Positions 7,104 through 15,815 of a stretch of DNA of 37,586 bases are shown piece by piece. The position numbers and the translations under genes are program-made. Source of the stretch: Terriglobia bacterium (GTDB lineage: Bacteria > Acidobacteriota > Terriglobia > Bryobacterales > Bryobacteraceae); contig JAIQFL010000079.1 of NCBI GenBank assembly GCA_020073365.1, positions 1 to 37,586 on the forward strand, read 5' to 3'. Below the pieces are notes generated by a model. It saw nothing but the letters and a program-made list of their open reading frames with translations. It was not told where the DNA came from and made no database searches. Each line of letters starts with the position of its first letter. Position 1 is the first letter of the stretch.

Positions 7104-7152
7104 GTGGGACAGACGATCGGTTTTCGTCGTCTGTCAGCCTGGAGTCCCGGCC
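7104..7152 (+). repeat. Dispersed hairpin repeat, copy C, between convergent genes
   Basis: This unit starts GTGGGACAGACGATCG and keeps the ACAGACGA/TCGTCTGT stem; the second hairpin is degenerate (CAGCCTGGAGTCCCGG). It sits in the 68-bp gap between the end of the Qrc-like operon and the end of the convergent receptor gene, where a hairpin could act as a bidirectional terminator. No T-run is evident. Confidence 0.8.
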
Positions 7153-7163
7153 GTCCCGGATCG

Positions 7164-10100
7164 CTACCAGGTCATTCGTAGCGCCATCTGGATGTGCCGC
7201 TCTATATTGTAGACGCTGCCGACGGTCCCAAAGGCCGAGCTGGTGGGAGTCAGGTTCGGGCCGTTGAACACCGGGTGATTGAAGCCATTGAAGAACTCAC
7301 AGCGGTACTGCAGCAACAGCCGCTCCTTGATGCGCGTGTTCTTGATTACCGAATAGTCGAAGTTATTGGTTGGCGGCAGCCGCAGGTTCCCGAATCGGGT
7401 CGGGAAGCTGCGGATGTGATTGGAGAGCTGATCGCCAGAGACACGGTCGAAAGCAGCCGTGTTGAACACCCGGTCCGGATTGCTGGGATTCCAGTCGAGG
7501 GGCGCTCCATAGTAGAGAATATCGCCCCAGTCCCCGGCCGGTCCACCACTCTCGTAGCTGTAAATGGTGGTGACCATCCAGCCGCCCACGATGCGGCCCA
7601 CGACCGCACCGGAGAAGCCCGACATCCCACCCAGCACGGGTTTGCCCTTGCCAAATGGCAGCTCATAGCTGAAGTTGGTAACGAAGCGGTTGGGGCGGTC
7701 GATATCCGCCGGCCGTTTCTCGAGCGGGCCGAAGGCGTTCTGGTAGCGGTCCTTGGTCATGGTCCGGCTGAACTGATAATTGGCCTGCATCTGGAAACCA
7801 CCCGCGAACCGCTTCTCGAACCGCGTCTGGAGGGCGTGGAAATAGGATTCGCCGCCATTCCCCGCCGACATGGTCACGCCCGTGAACTGCGGGAATTGCC
7901 CGAGGAGTTGGGTGAACCCCACAGTAGCCCCCGCGAGGTTCGTGCCGGGAAGTAAGCCCGCAAACGGGTTCGCGACGTTGCTCGAGTTTCGGTCGATCAC
8001 CGGCTGATCGCGGAATGGCGAGGTGCTCAGGTATTGCGCCGGCGTGTAGCTCAGGTTCTGGTCGATCGGCAGGTGCACGTAGTGATTGCCGGTGTAGCCG
8101 ATCTCGACCACCGCGCTCCTGCCGATCTGCCGCTGGATATCGAGGTTCCAACGGATGGAGTACGGGTTTAGAGGATTCGGATTGAAGAACGTGATGCTCT
8201 TCCCGAGGAAGGTGGACACGCCCAGGCTGGATCCCGTCGGCTGCTGGATTCCCGTGGGAAACGGATTGTCGAGGGTGACCGCGGGCCGGAGGCTGGCCGT
8301 AGTGGCGGAGCCGACAACCGCCGTATTCTGGCTAAAGCCGGGTTGGTTGATGCCGGCGATTCCGATGGGAGCGACAAATACGCCGAAGCCGCCGCGGACC
8401 ACAGTCTTGTGGCCGGCGCCGCCGGGCGTCCAGGCGAACCCAAAGCGCGGGCTGAAATATCCGTACTTGGTATTGAAGATACGAGCGTTCCCCTGGCCTT
8501 CAAAAAGCAGGCCGCCCTTGGCGAGGAACTGGCTGGGGGAGACACCGCCAGTAATCGGATTCTTTGCGTACGCGGCCACCGCGGCGGCGGTGACAGACGT
8601 CGAGGCATTCGGGTCAAAGCCGCTTACGTTCCGGTTGAATCGCTCGGTCATGCCCAAGTCGCCTTCGAAACGCAGCCCCAGGTTGAAGGTCAGGTTGGAA
8701 CGGGGTCGAAAGTCGTCCTGAACGAAAACGGCATAGTATTTGGCCTGATTGGTGCGGAAGGCGTTGATGTCGAAGCCGCCGCCGGTGGGATAGCCCAACA
8801 TGAAGGCCGCCAGGTCCTGCCCGAGAGGCGCGGACGTCGAGTTGTCGAGCGGGCCTTTCGTGTAGTCTTCCCGGAAAACATACTGCCCCGCCGAATTACC
8901 ATAGCTGGCGGCACTCTCTCGCGATTCGCGCACGTCGCCCCCGAATTTCAGCGAGTGGCTGCCCACGATCTTGGTGAGGCTGCCGAAAAGCTGGAAGGTG
9001 TCGTAGGGTGTGCGGTCTCCGGCATTGTCGCCCCAGTCGCTGAACTGGTTCAGGTCGACAATCGGCATCACCAAGTGCTGCGAGGCTGCGGCGATCGAAC
9101 TGGAGAAGCCCAGTTTCGTGATGTCGAAGCCCGCGCTGGGCTTGTCGTTGGCTTCGGTGAAACGCGTCCAGTTCAGACGGATGTTCATCACAGTGGTGGG
9201 CGAGAAGGTGTACACGTCGTCCAGCGTGCTGCCCCAGTTGATGCGGTTCAGCAGGTTTCCGGTAGCGATGTTGTGGTAGTGATTGTTTCGGTCTTCCACG
9301 CGGTAGTTGTGGCGGAAGCTGTAGAAGAGCTTGTGCCGGTCGCTGATGTTGTAGTCCATGCGGCCCAGTTCGCCATCGAACACGTCATGGCGGAGCGAGC
9401 TGTCGATGTAGTTCTGGTTGCCGTCCTTCTGGCCCGTCAGGGGCTGGGGCAGCGGAATGAAGGCCACCAGGTTCTGGGCAATGGAGCTCAGCCTGGTGGT
9501 GGGGATGATGTTGCCCGGGAACTGCTCGCGCAGCACACGCCCGTTGCTCTGCGTCACGCCGGTGAGGGGATCGAAAATGGCGTAACTGTTGAACCCGTTC
9601 GAAAGCGTAGTGCCGACACTGAGCAGTTGCGAGAAGTCCCCCTTGCGTTCGGCCGCCGTGGCGACGGTCTGTGTTTGCGGCTCGGGGAAAGAGTCGTGAA
9701 TGCCTTCATAGCCGAAGAAGAAAAACAGCTTGTCTTTGCCGTTTATGATTTTGGGCAGCCAGATCGGCCCGCCGACCGTGAAGCCCCACTGGTTGAAGAT
9801 ACTCTTCGGCTTAAAACCGCTGATTCGCGTGCCGTCGGCGGCAAGCTGGGCGGCCTTGTTGGTGAACCATGGCGTGGCGGCCAGCTTGGAGACCTGGTTG
9901 AACTCGTAAGCGCTGCCGTGGATCTGATTCGTCCCGCCGCGCATCACCACGTTCACCGAACCGCCGCCGGTATGGCCATAGGCCGCATCCGCCTGGAAGG
10001 CTTCCACCTTGATTTCCTGTACCGCGTCGGGAGGCGGGTTGTAAGCCACGCGCGAGTTGCGGGTAGTATCCGGAGACCCGTCGATCAGCAGCTCGTTGCT

Positions 10101-10670
10101 CTGATTCGGCGCGCCGCCCATGGAGAAACCGGATGGACCCGCGTTGTCGAACGGACGCGAGAACTTCGGATCGGAGTTCGGCGTGACGCCGAAGGCCAAT
10201 TGCGCCAGCGCCAGGGGCGCCCGGCCGTTGATCGGCATGTTCTCGATCTGCCGGGTGTTGATCACCTGGCCGGTGGAGGCCGTGGCGGTATCGAGCATCG
10301 ACGCTTCCGCGGAAACCGTAACCGATTGGTCGATGGTGCCGATTTCAAGGTGAATATCGAGCTGTTCGCGTTCGTTGGTCGTTACGCGAACATTGCTATT
10401 GACATACTTCTTGAAGCCCGCCAGTTCCGCACTCACGGAGTAGGGCCCGGGCGGAAGAAACGGCAGCACGTAGGTTCCGTCGGTGTTGGTTACGGTATTG
10501 AACTTGGCGCCGGTCTCGGTTTCCGTCGCGGTAATCCTGGCGCCGGGAACCACCGACTGCTGTTGGTCAATCACCCGGCCACTCAGGCTTCCTCGAAACT
10601 CCTGGGCGAAACCGGAAACTGCCAGTACTGGCAGCATAAAGGCAATCAAGAAAGCGATGCGGCGTGGCAT
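7164..10670 (-). CDS. Oar-like TonB-dependent outer-membrane protein
   Basis: 1168 residues with a signal peptide (MPRRIAFLIAFMLPVLAVSGFAQ). A carboxypeptidase-regulatory/CNA-B-like beta-sandwich follows (about residues 27-115, GRVIDQQQSVVPGARITA ... TDGTYVLPFLPPGPYSV). Next come a plug region (about 125-250, IENMPINGR, FSMGGAPNQSNELLIDG) and a long beta-barrel ending in the aromatic C-terminus QMALRMTW. This architecture is abundant in Acidobacteriota and is related to myxobacterial Oar; the substrate is unknown. The start is supported by AGGAGGGA at 10675-10682. No TonB or ExbBD gene lies nearby. It faces the Qrc-like operon tail to tail across one hairpin repeat. Confidence 0.9.
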   Translation of the reverse strand: MPRRIAFLIAFMLPVLAVSGFAQEFRGSLSGRVIDQQQSVVPGARITATETETGAKFNTVTNTDGTYVLPFLPPGPYSVSAELAGFKKYVNSNVRVTTNEREQLDIHLEIGTIDQSVTVSAEASMLDTATASTGQVINTRQIENMPINGRAPLALAQLAFGVTPNSDPKFSRPFDNAGPSGFSMGGAPNQSNELLIDGSPDTTRNSRVAYNPPPDAVQEIKVEAFQADAAYGHTGGGSVNVVMRGGTNQIHGSAYEFNQVSKLAATPWFTNKAAQLAADGTRISGFKPKSIFNQWGFTVGGPIWLPKIINGKDKLFFFFGYEGIHDSFPEPQTQTVATAAERKGDFSQLLSVGTTLSNGFNSYAIFDPLTGVTQSNGRVLREQFPGNIIPTTRLSSIAQNLVAFIPLPQPLTGQKDGNQNYIDSSLRHDVFDGELGRMDYNISDRHKLFYSFRHNYRVEDRNNHYHNIATGNLLNRINWGSTLDDVYTFSPTTVMNIRLNWTRFTEANDKPSAGFDITKLGFSSSIAAASQHLVMPIVDLNQFSDWGDNAGDRTPYDTFQLFGSLTKIVGSHSLKFGGDVRESRESAASYGNSAGQYVFREDYTKGPLDNSTSAPLGQDLAAFMLGYPTGGGFDINAFRTNQAKYYAVFVQDDFRPRSNLTFNLGLRFEGDLGMTERFNRNVSGFDPNASTSVTAAAVAAYAKNPITGGVSPSQFLAKGGLLFEGQGNARIFNTKYGYFSPRFGFAWTPGGAGHKTVVRGGFGVFVAPIGIAGINQPGFSQNTAVVGSATTASLRPAVTLDNPFPTGIQQPTGSSLGVSTFLGKSITFFNPNPLNPYSIRWNLDIQRQIGRSAVVEIGYTGNHYVHLPIDQNLSYTPAQYLSTSPFRDQPVIDRNSSNVANPFAGLLPGTNLAGATVGFTQLLGQFPQFTGVTMSAGNGGESYFHALQTRFEKRFAGGFQMQANYQFSRTMTKDRYQNAFGPLEKRPADIDRPNRFVTNFSYELPFGKGKPVLGGMSGFSGAVVGRIVGGWMVTTIYSYESGGPAGDWGDILYYGAPLDWNPSNPDRVFNTAAFDRVSGDQLSNHIRSFPTRFGNLRLPPTNNFDYSVIKNTRIKERLLLQYRCEFFNGFNHPVFNGPNLTPTSSAFGTVGSVYNIERHIQMALRMTW

Positions 10671-10722
10671 ACGATCCCTCCTGTGTTACGAATTGTCACC
10701 CTGGCTAGAAGACTTGGGTAAG

Positions 10723-10751
10723 AGTATACTCCACGCGTTAGCGGAAAACTA
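10723..10751 (-). promoter_or_regulatory. Possible promoter of the Oar-like gene (-10 only)
   Basis: On the minus strand TATACT (10723-10728) lies about 50 nt upstream of the Oar-like ATG. No good -35 hexamer is present at the usual spacing (TAGTTT-like at best). The rest of 10671-10902 holds the ribosome site, this element and hairpin repeat copy D; I see no gene in it. Confidence 0.3.
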
Positions 10752-10785
10752 GGCCATTTTTGAGGTTTTTACAGGTCGGCCCATA

Positions 10786-10834
10786 GTGGGACAGACGATC
10801 GCCTTTTGTCGTCTGTCAGCCGGCTCCAGCCGGC
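10786..10834 (+). repeat. Dispersed hairpin repeat, copy D, intergenic
   Basis: This unit begins GTGGGACAGACGATCG and is nearly identical to copies A and B. Stems are ACAGACGA/TCGTCTGT and CCGGCT-AGCCGG-type with a CC apex. It lies between the Oar-like gene and the ADOP pseudogene. Confidence 0.9.
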
Positions 10835-10902
10835 CTGCGCCCGCTTGCGGCGTCTTCATTCGCACCTCCCCGCGAGCGAACGCCCTTCGGAGCGTGTCCG
10901 GA

Positions 10903-12222
10903 TCACTCGTCCCGCAGAGCCGAAGTCGGGTCAAGTCCGGCGGCGCGCCGCGCCGGCAGCCAGGACGCCACGGCGACAATCGCCAGGAACACCAGCGCCA
11001 TGGCTGCGAAGGTTGCCGGATCGGTCGCTTTGACGCCGATCAACATGCTGCTCATGACGCGCGTCAGGCCGAAAGCCGCCGCCAGTCCCACCGCAATGCC
11101 GGCCCCGCCGAGGCGCAGTCCGTGGCCCACCACGAGCTGGAAGATCCTGGCCGGCGCCGCACCCAGGGCCATCCGCACTCCGATCTCGGCGGTGCGCTGG
11201 CGAACCACCGTCGCCAATACTCCGTAGAGTCCCACGCCGGCGAGCAGGGCCGCGATGGCGGCGAAGATCCCGATGAGCACCAGCGAGAAGCGCGTCCCCG
11301 CCTGCGCGCGGTCGACGAATACCTGCATGGGCTGCAGCTCCGCGAGGACCATACCGCGGTTGAACTTCGCCATCTCCGCCCGGACCACAGCGGCATACTT
11401 CGCCGGGTCGCCTCGTGTGCGGATGACCCACTGCGCGGCCGCTCGGTATCCCCAGAACCCATCGGTCACGTAGATCTGCTCGCGCCCCGGCTCGGCCAGG
11501 GAGGCTTCGCGCCGCGTTACGCAAACGCGTGCCGCTGCCCAGCCCGCCAGTGCGGCCGCCGGAGCGCAGCACCTGGGCGACATCCGGCCGCGAAGCGCGG
11601 AACGCCGGCGCCATCCCAAAAACGGCGGCGGCAGCCAATCCGGCGATGGCGGCGAAGGCCAGCACCGCCGGGTCGATCGAGACCGACTGGAGACGCGGCA
11701 GATTGGCCGGCGCGATGCTCAGCAGCTTGTGGATGCCGAACCACGCCAGTCCGGAGCCGGCGAGCCGGGTGCGGTCGCGGGAGACGGCTGCGGCTGCCCG
11801 TCGGCCTCCGTGAAATCCCGCCCGAACGCGATCTTCGCGCCGAGAAGCCGGAGCATATTCGGCGTTACCAACGCATGGCGGATCTGATCCGGGGTTCCGT
11901 CCTCACGTGGAAGCACAGTGGGGCCGCTGGTAGAGACAGCGGCGACGTCCTCGAACGCGGTGGTGGTGGCACTGCGCAGATCGAAGAAGTCGGCGTTGGA
12001 AACGGGAAAGTCGCGGACATTCCGCTTCGTGAGATCGACGTTCGCGAAAACCAGGCGGCCGGGATCCCGATACGGGAGCGGGCGCAGGAGCACGGCGTTG
12101 GTGACGCTGAAAATTGCGGTACTCGCCCCGATGCCTAGCGCGATGGTGAGGACCGCCGTGGCGGCGAAGACCGGACTCTTGCGTACGGTGCGCGCGGAGT
12201 AGATCAGATCTTGAAACGGCAT
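10903..12222 (-). pseudogene. ADOP-type (MacB/FtsX) permease pseudogene with two internal deletions
   Basis: The 5' frame (12222 to about 11790) encodes a typical start: MPFQDLIYSARTVRKSP, a first membrane helix (TAVLTIALGIGASTAIFSV), and the MacB periplasmic region up to GRDFTEADG. The frame then breaks. From about 11760 another frame resumes with LAWFGIHKLL...DPAVLAFAAIAGLAAAAVFGMAPAF, a segment that lies hundreds of residues later in intact homologues. A second break near 11530 joins QVLRSGGRTGG to SLAEPGREQIY, again skipping a large periplasmic block. The final FtsX part (FSLVLIGIFAAIAALLAGVGLYG ... PARRAAGLDPTSALRDE) is intact. Remaining length is 1320 bp; family members usually exceed 2400 bp. 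It begins 24 nt after the oligopeptidase gene on the same strand. Family lengths are from memory. Confidence 0.85.
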
Positions 12223-12246
12223 TCGAAAATGGTCTGGCCCTCAGGC

Positions 12247-14397
12247 CTACCTGGTGATTCCTACCTGGCTGAGCAGCCAGCCGTATTCGAAGGCCTGATC
12301 CTTCAGCCGGTCGTAACGCCCGGAAGCTCCTCCATGGCCCGCGGGATCCATTTTGATCTTCAACAGCAGTGGGTTTTGATCGGTCTTCAGCGTGCGCAGG
12401 CGGGCCACATACTTGGCGGGTTCCCAATACATCACCTGGCTGTCGTTCAGACTGGTGGTCACGAGCATGGCCGGATAGGCGCGCTTCTCCAGGTTGTCGT
12501 AAGGGCTGTAGGTTTTCATATAGTCGTACGCGGCCTTCTCGTTGGGGTTGCCCCATTCCAGATACTCGCCCGTGGTCAACGGCAGCGAGGCGTCCATCAT
12601 GGTATTCATCACGTCCACGAACGGCACAGCCGCGTGCACGGCGTGGAACAGGTCCGGGCGCATGTTCACCACCGCACCCATGAGCAGGCCGCCGGCGCTG
12701 CCGCCTTCGATGACGAGCCGGTCCTTGGAGGTCCACTTCTCCTGGATCAGGTATTCGGCGCTATCGATGAAGTCGAAGAAGGTGTTCTTCTTCTTCATGA
12801 GCATGCCGTCTTCGCGCCACTGCTCTCCCATCTCGTCGCCGCCGCGGATGTGGGCGATGGCATATGCCATCCCGCGATCGAGGAGACTGAGCCGCGCCGA
12901 GGAGAATGTGGCCGGCGTCCCGATTCCGTAGGAGCCGTAGCCATAGAGGAACAGCGGGCCCTTGCCGTTGTGTTGGAAGCCCTTCTTATAGACGATGGAC
13001 AGCGGCACCTTCACGCCATCGCGGGCCGTGGCCCACAGGCGTTCGGAGACGTACTGAGTGGGGTCGTAACCGCCCAGCACCTCCTGCTGCTTCAGGAGCT
13101 TGGATTTCCCGGTTTGGGTGTCGTAATCGAAGACGCTGGAAGGCGTGATCAGGCTTTGGTAGCTGTACCGGAACGTCTTCGACTCGAAGTCGGGCGTCTC
13201 ACCGGGGAACGCGGAGTAGACCGGTTCCGGGAACGGAATGGCTGTCCACGCGCCTGTCTTGAAATCGTGGATGCGCAGGAAGTTCACGGCCTGCGACTTT
13301 TCCACGGCCACCGCGAAATCCTGGAACAAGTCGATGTCTTGGAGCCGCACATCGTCGCGGTGCGCGAGGAAGACCTTCCAGCTCTTCGGGCTTGGATCGT
13401 TCTCCGGCGCGGTTACCACCCGGAAGTTCTTGGCATCTTTGTTGGTGCGGATGTAGAAGAGGCCTTCGCGGTGGTCCGGATAATAGCGATGTTTCTTCTC
13501 GCGCGGCAGCATCACCCGAAAACTATCCTGCGGCCGGTCGGCCCGCAGGTATCGGAACTCGGTGGTATCGGTGCTCTCGATTCCGAGGAAGAGAACCTGC
13601 TTGTCGCGGGTCTTGGCTATCTCGATCTCGTAAAGATCGTCCTTCTCCTGGTAGAGCGGCTCGAATTTCGCGGATCCCAGAACGTGCCGCCAGAGCTGAT
13701 CGGAGCGCTTGGTGACGGCGTCCTCGGTGACCAGGAAAAGCGTCTTGTTGTCGGCCGCCCATTCCACCGAGGTGACGCGGTCGATGGTATCGGGGAGGGT
13801 CGTCCCGGTGCGGAGATCCTTCACCTGCAGGCTGTACTGCCGGAAACCCGTGAAATCGGTGGTGTAAGCCAGCAGGTTCTGATCGTCACTGACACGGAAT
13901 CCGCCGAGCCCCACAAACTTGTGAGTCTTGGCGAGATCGTTCAGATTGAGCAGGACCTCTTCGGGCGCATCCATGCTGCCTTTCCGGCGGCATTGAATGG
14001 GGTACTGCTGGCCCTCTACCGTCCGCGAGTAGTAGAGATAAGAGCCGCGGCGGACGGGAACGCTCAGATCGGTCTGCTTGATGCGGCCCAGCATCTCCTT
14101 GTAGAGTGCGTCTGCAAACGGCTGCAGATCTTTCGTCAGTGACGCGGTGTAAGCGTTCTCGGCCTCTAGATACTTGATCACTTCGGGATTCGACTTCTCG
14201 CGAAGCCAGTAGTAGTTGTCCATGACGGTGGCTCCATGCCGGGCTTCGCGGTGTTCCTTGGCGGGCGCGACGGGCGGTGGCGGGGCGGGCTGGGTCTGAG
14301 CCAGCAGGCCGGCTACGAGGACCAGTGCGGCGCCGAGCCCTATGACGCGTGGGCGAATCCGGATCATGGGCGGTACGGGTAGTGTTGTGGGCTTCAT
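12247..14397 (-). CDS. Oligopeptidase B-like S9A serine peptidase, exported
   Basis: 716 residues from ATG 14397; an in-frame GTG at 14418 is possible. A signal peptide (VIGLGAALVLVAGLLAQ) precedes the mature start, so the enzyme is likely periplasmic. The first part is a seven-bladed propeller (about residues 60-430) and the C-terminal part an alpha/beta-hydrolase. The catalytic triad can be placed as Ser567 (GGSAGG), Asp652 (LNDSQVMYWEP) and His688 (AGHGGASGRYD). The block VPFVDVMNTMMD and EYLEWGNP are typical of protease II/oligopeptidase B, which cleaves short peptides after basic residues. It is divergent from two M16 peptidase genes across a 62-bp gap, suggesting a shared role in peptide degradation. 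Confidence 0.9.
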   Translation of the reverse strand: MKPTTLPVPPMIRIRPRVIGLGAALVLVAGLLAQTQPAPPPPVAPAKEHREARHGATVMDNYYWLREKSNPEVIKYLEAENAYTASLTKDLQPFADALYKEMLGRIKQTDLSVPVRRGSYLYYSRTVEGQQYPIQCRRKGSMDAPEEVLLNLNDLAKTHKFVGLGGFRVSDDQNLLAYTTDFTGFRQYSLQVKDLRTGTTLPDTIDRVTSVEWAADNKTLFLVTEDAVTKRSDQLWRHVLGSAKFEPLYQEKDDLYEIEIAKTRDKQVLFLGIESTDTTEFRYLRADRPQDSFRVMLPREKKHRYYPDHREGLFYIRTNKDAKNFRVVTAPENDPSPKSWKVFLAHRDDVRLQDIDLFQDFAVAVEKSQAVNFLRIHDFKTGAWTAIPFPEPVYSAFPGETPDFESKTFRYSYQSLITPSSVFDYDTQTGKSKLLKQQEVLGGYDPTQYVSERLWATARDGVKVPLSIVYKKGFQHNGKGPLFLYGYGSYGIGTPATFSSARLSLLDRGMAYAIAHIRGGDEMGEQWREDGMLMKKKNTFFDFIDSAEYLIQEKWTSKDRLVIEGGSAGGLLMGAVVNMRPDLFHAVHAAVPFVDVMNTMMDASLPLTTGEYLEWGNPNEKAAYDYMKTYSPYDNLEKRAYPAMLVTTSLNDSQVMYWEPAKYVARLRTLKTDQNPLLLKIKMDPAGHGGASGRYDRLKDQAFEYGWLLSQVGITR

Positions 14398-14411
14398 ATC
14401 GTTATTCCAGA

Positions 14412-14425
14412 TTGACACAAGTCAA
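14412..14425. promoter_or_regulatory. Inverted repeat TTGAC-ACAA-GTCAA between divergent peptidase genes
   Basis: A perfect 5-bp inverted repeat with a 4-nt spacer is placed between the oligopeptidase (-) and M16 (+) genes. It also contains TTGACA on the plus strand and TTGACT on the minus strand, which could be -35 elements; -10 matches are poor. It could be a shared operator; evidence is limited to symmetry and position. Confidence 0.28.
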
Positions 14426-14459
14426 GCCAGACAAGACTTTCGGCGGGCGGACCCCTAAA

Positions 14460-15815
14460 ATGGAGTGGATGGTCTCAAAACTGTTGATGCTCGGGTGCTG
14501 CGCCGCCGCCTTCGCTGCCCAAGGCCCCCTGAAAGTATTCCCGTACTCCTATACGCAGGAAGACCTGCCCAACGGATTGCGGCTCATCACCGTGCCGACC
14601 GATTACCCTAACATCGTGGCCACGTACATCGTGGTGCAGACCGGGTCGCGGAACGAGGTGGAACCGGGGCACACCGGGTTCGCTCACCTGTTCGAACACC
14701 TGATGTTCAAGGGGACGGAAAAGTTCCCATCCGCCAAATATGACGAGATGCTGAAACATATAGGAGCGGCTTCCAACGCCTTCACCAACGATGACTTCAC
14801 GTGTTACTACACGACGTTCTCGAAGGAGGATCTTCCCACGGTGCTGGCCATGGAAGGGGACCGGTTTCAAAACCTGAAATACAGCGAGCCGGAATTCAAG
14901 ACGGAGACGCTGGCCGTGCTGGGCGAGTACAACAAGAACAGTTCCAGCCCGTTCTCCAAATTGGGAGAAGTCCTGGACGATACGGCGTTTGACCGCCACA
15001 CCTACAAGCACACCACCATGGGGTTCCTGAAGGACATTCAGGACATGCCCAACCAGTTCGAGTACAGCCTGAAGTTCTTCGACCGCTACTACCGGCCGGA
15101 ATACACCACTATTATTGTGGTGGGTGACGTGAAGCCCAAGCCCACGCGGGCATTGGTCGACAAGTACTGGGGCGACTGGAAGCACGGCAGCTACAAACCG
15201 GAGATCCCGGTGGAGCCCCCGCAGAAGGCGCCGCGAACCAACCACGTGGACTGGCCAAGCCCCACGCTGCCCATCGTGACCATCGCGTTTAAGGCGCCGG
15301 CCTATGACGATGCCACCAAGGAAGCGGCGGCGCTGGATGTGCTGGCATTCCTGGCGTTTTCTGCGAACTCAGACCTGTACCAGAGCCTGGTAGTCCAGGA
15401 GCAGAAGGCCGATTTGCTTTCCGGTTCTTCGCCGAACAATGTGGATCCCTCGCTGTTTGAGATTATCGCGCGCGTGAAGAAGCCCGGCGATATCGAATTT
15501 GTGCGGGACCGGATTCTGGCCGCCATCCGGGGTTTTCAGGACAAGCCCGTGGATCGCGCGAGGCTGGACGCGGTGCGCAAGCGCTTGCGGTATTCGCTGG
15601 CGTTGCGGATGGACAGCAGTGACGCCATCGCCGGAATCCTGGCCCGTTACGTAGCGCTGCGGCGCACTCCCGAGTCGATGAACCGGTTGTTTGAGCAGTA
15701 CGCGCAATTGACTCCCGAAGACGTGCAGCAGGCGGCAGCGAAATACCTGGTGGAAAGCGGAAGGAGCATCGTCACGCTGACTGGCCCGGACGGCGCCTCA
15801 GGAGGCGGTCAATGA
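14460..15815 (+). CDS. M16B zinc metallopeptidase, catalytic subunit
   Basis: 451 residues from ATG 14460; ATG 14469 is an alternative. A signal peptide (LLMLGCCAAAFAAQG) implies export. The inverted zinc motif is intact: HLFEH at residues 76-80, with the third ligand Glu156 in VLGEYNKN. M16B enzymes of this type work as heterodimers with a catalytically dead partner, enclosing peptides of limited size in a chamber. The next gene, overlapping by ATGA, encodes exactly such a partner. Length fits one M16B half (two ~220-residue lobes). Confidence 0.9.
   Translation: MEWMVSKLLMLGCCAAAFAAQGPLKVFPYSYTQEDLPNGLRLITVPTDYPNIVATYIVVQTGSRNEVEPGHTGFAHLFEHLMFKGTEKFPSAKYDEMLKHIGAASNAFTNDDFTCYYTTFSKEDLPTVLAMEGDRFQNLKYSEPEFKTETLAVLGEYNKNSSSPFSKLGEVLDDTAFDRHTYKHTTMGFLKDIQDMPNQFEYSLKFFDRYYRPEYTTIIVVGDVKPKPTRALVDKYWGDWKHGSYKPEIPVEPPQKAPRTNHVDWPSPTLPIVTIAFKAPAYDDATKEAAALDVLAFLAFSANSDLYQSLVVQEQKADLLSGSSPNNVDPSLFEIIARVKKPGDIEFVRDRILAAIRGFQDKPVDRARLDAVRKRLRYSLALRMDSSDAIAGILARYVALRRTPESMNRLFEQYAQLTPEDVQQAAAKYLVESGRSIVTLTGPDGASGGGQ

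Noticed and set aside
8343..10721. 792-codon open frame on the plus strand
   Set aside because: It lies wholly antisense to the Oar-like gene, has no recognisable domain and arises from high-GC codon bias.
12211..14142. 643-codon open frame on the plus strand
   Set aside because: Antisense to the oligopeptidase gene, which has a complete catalytic triad; no domain recognised.
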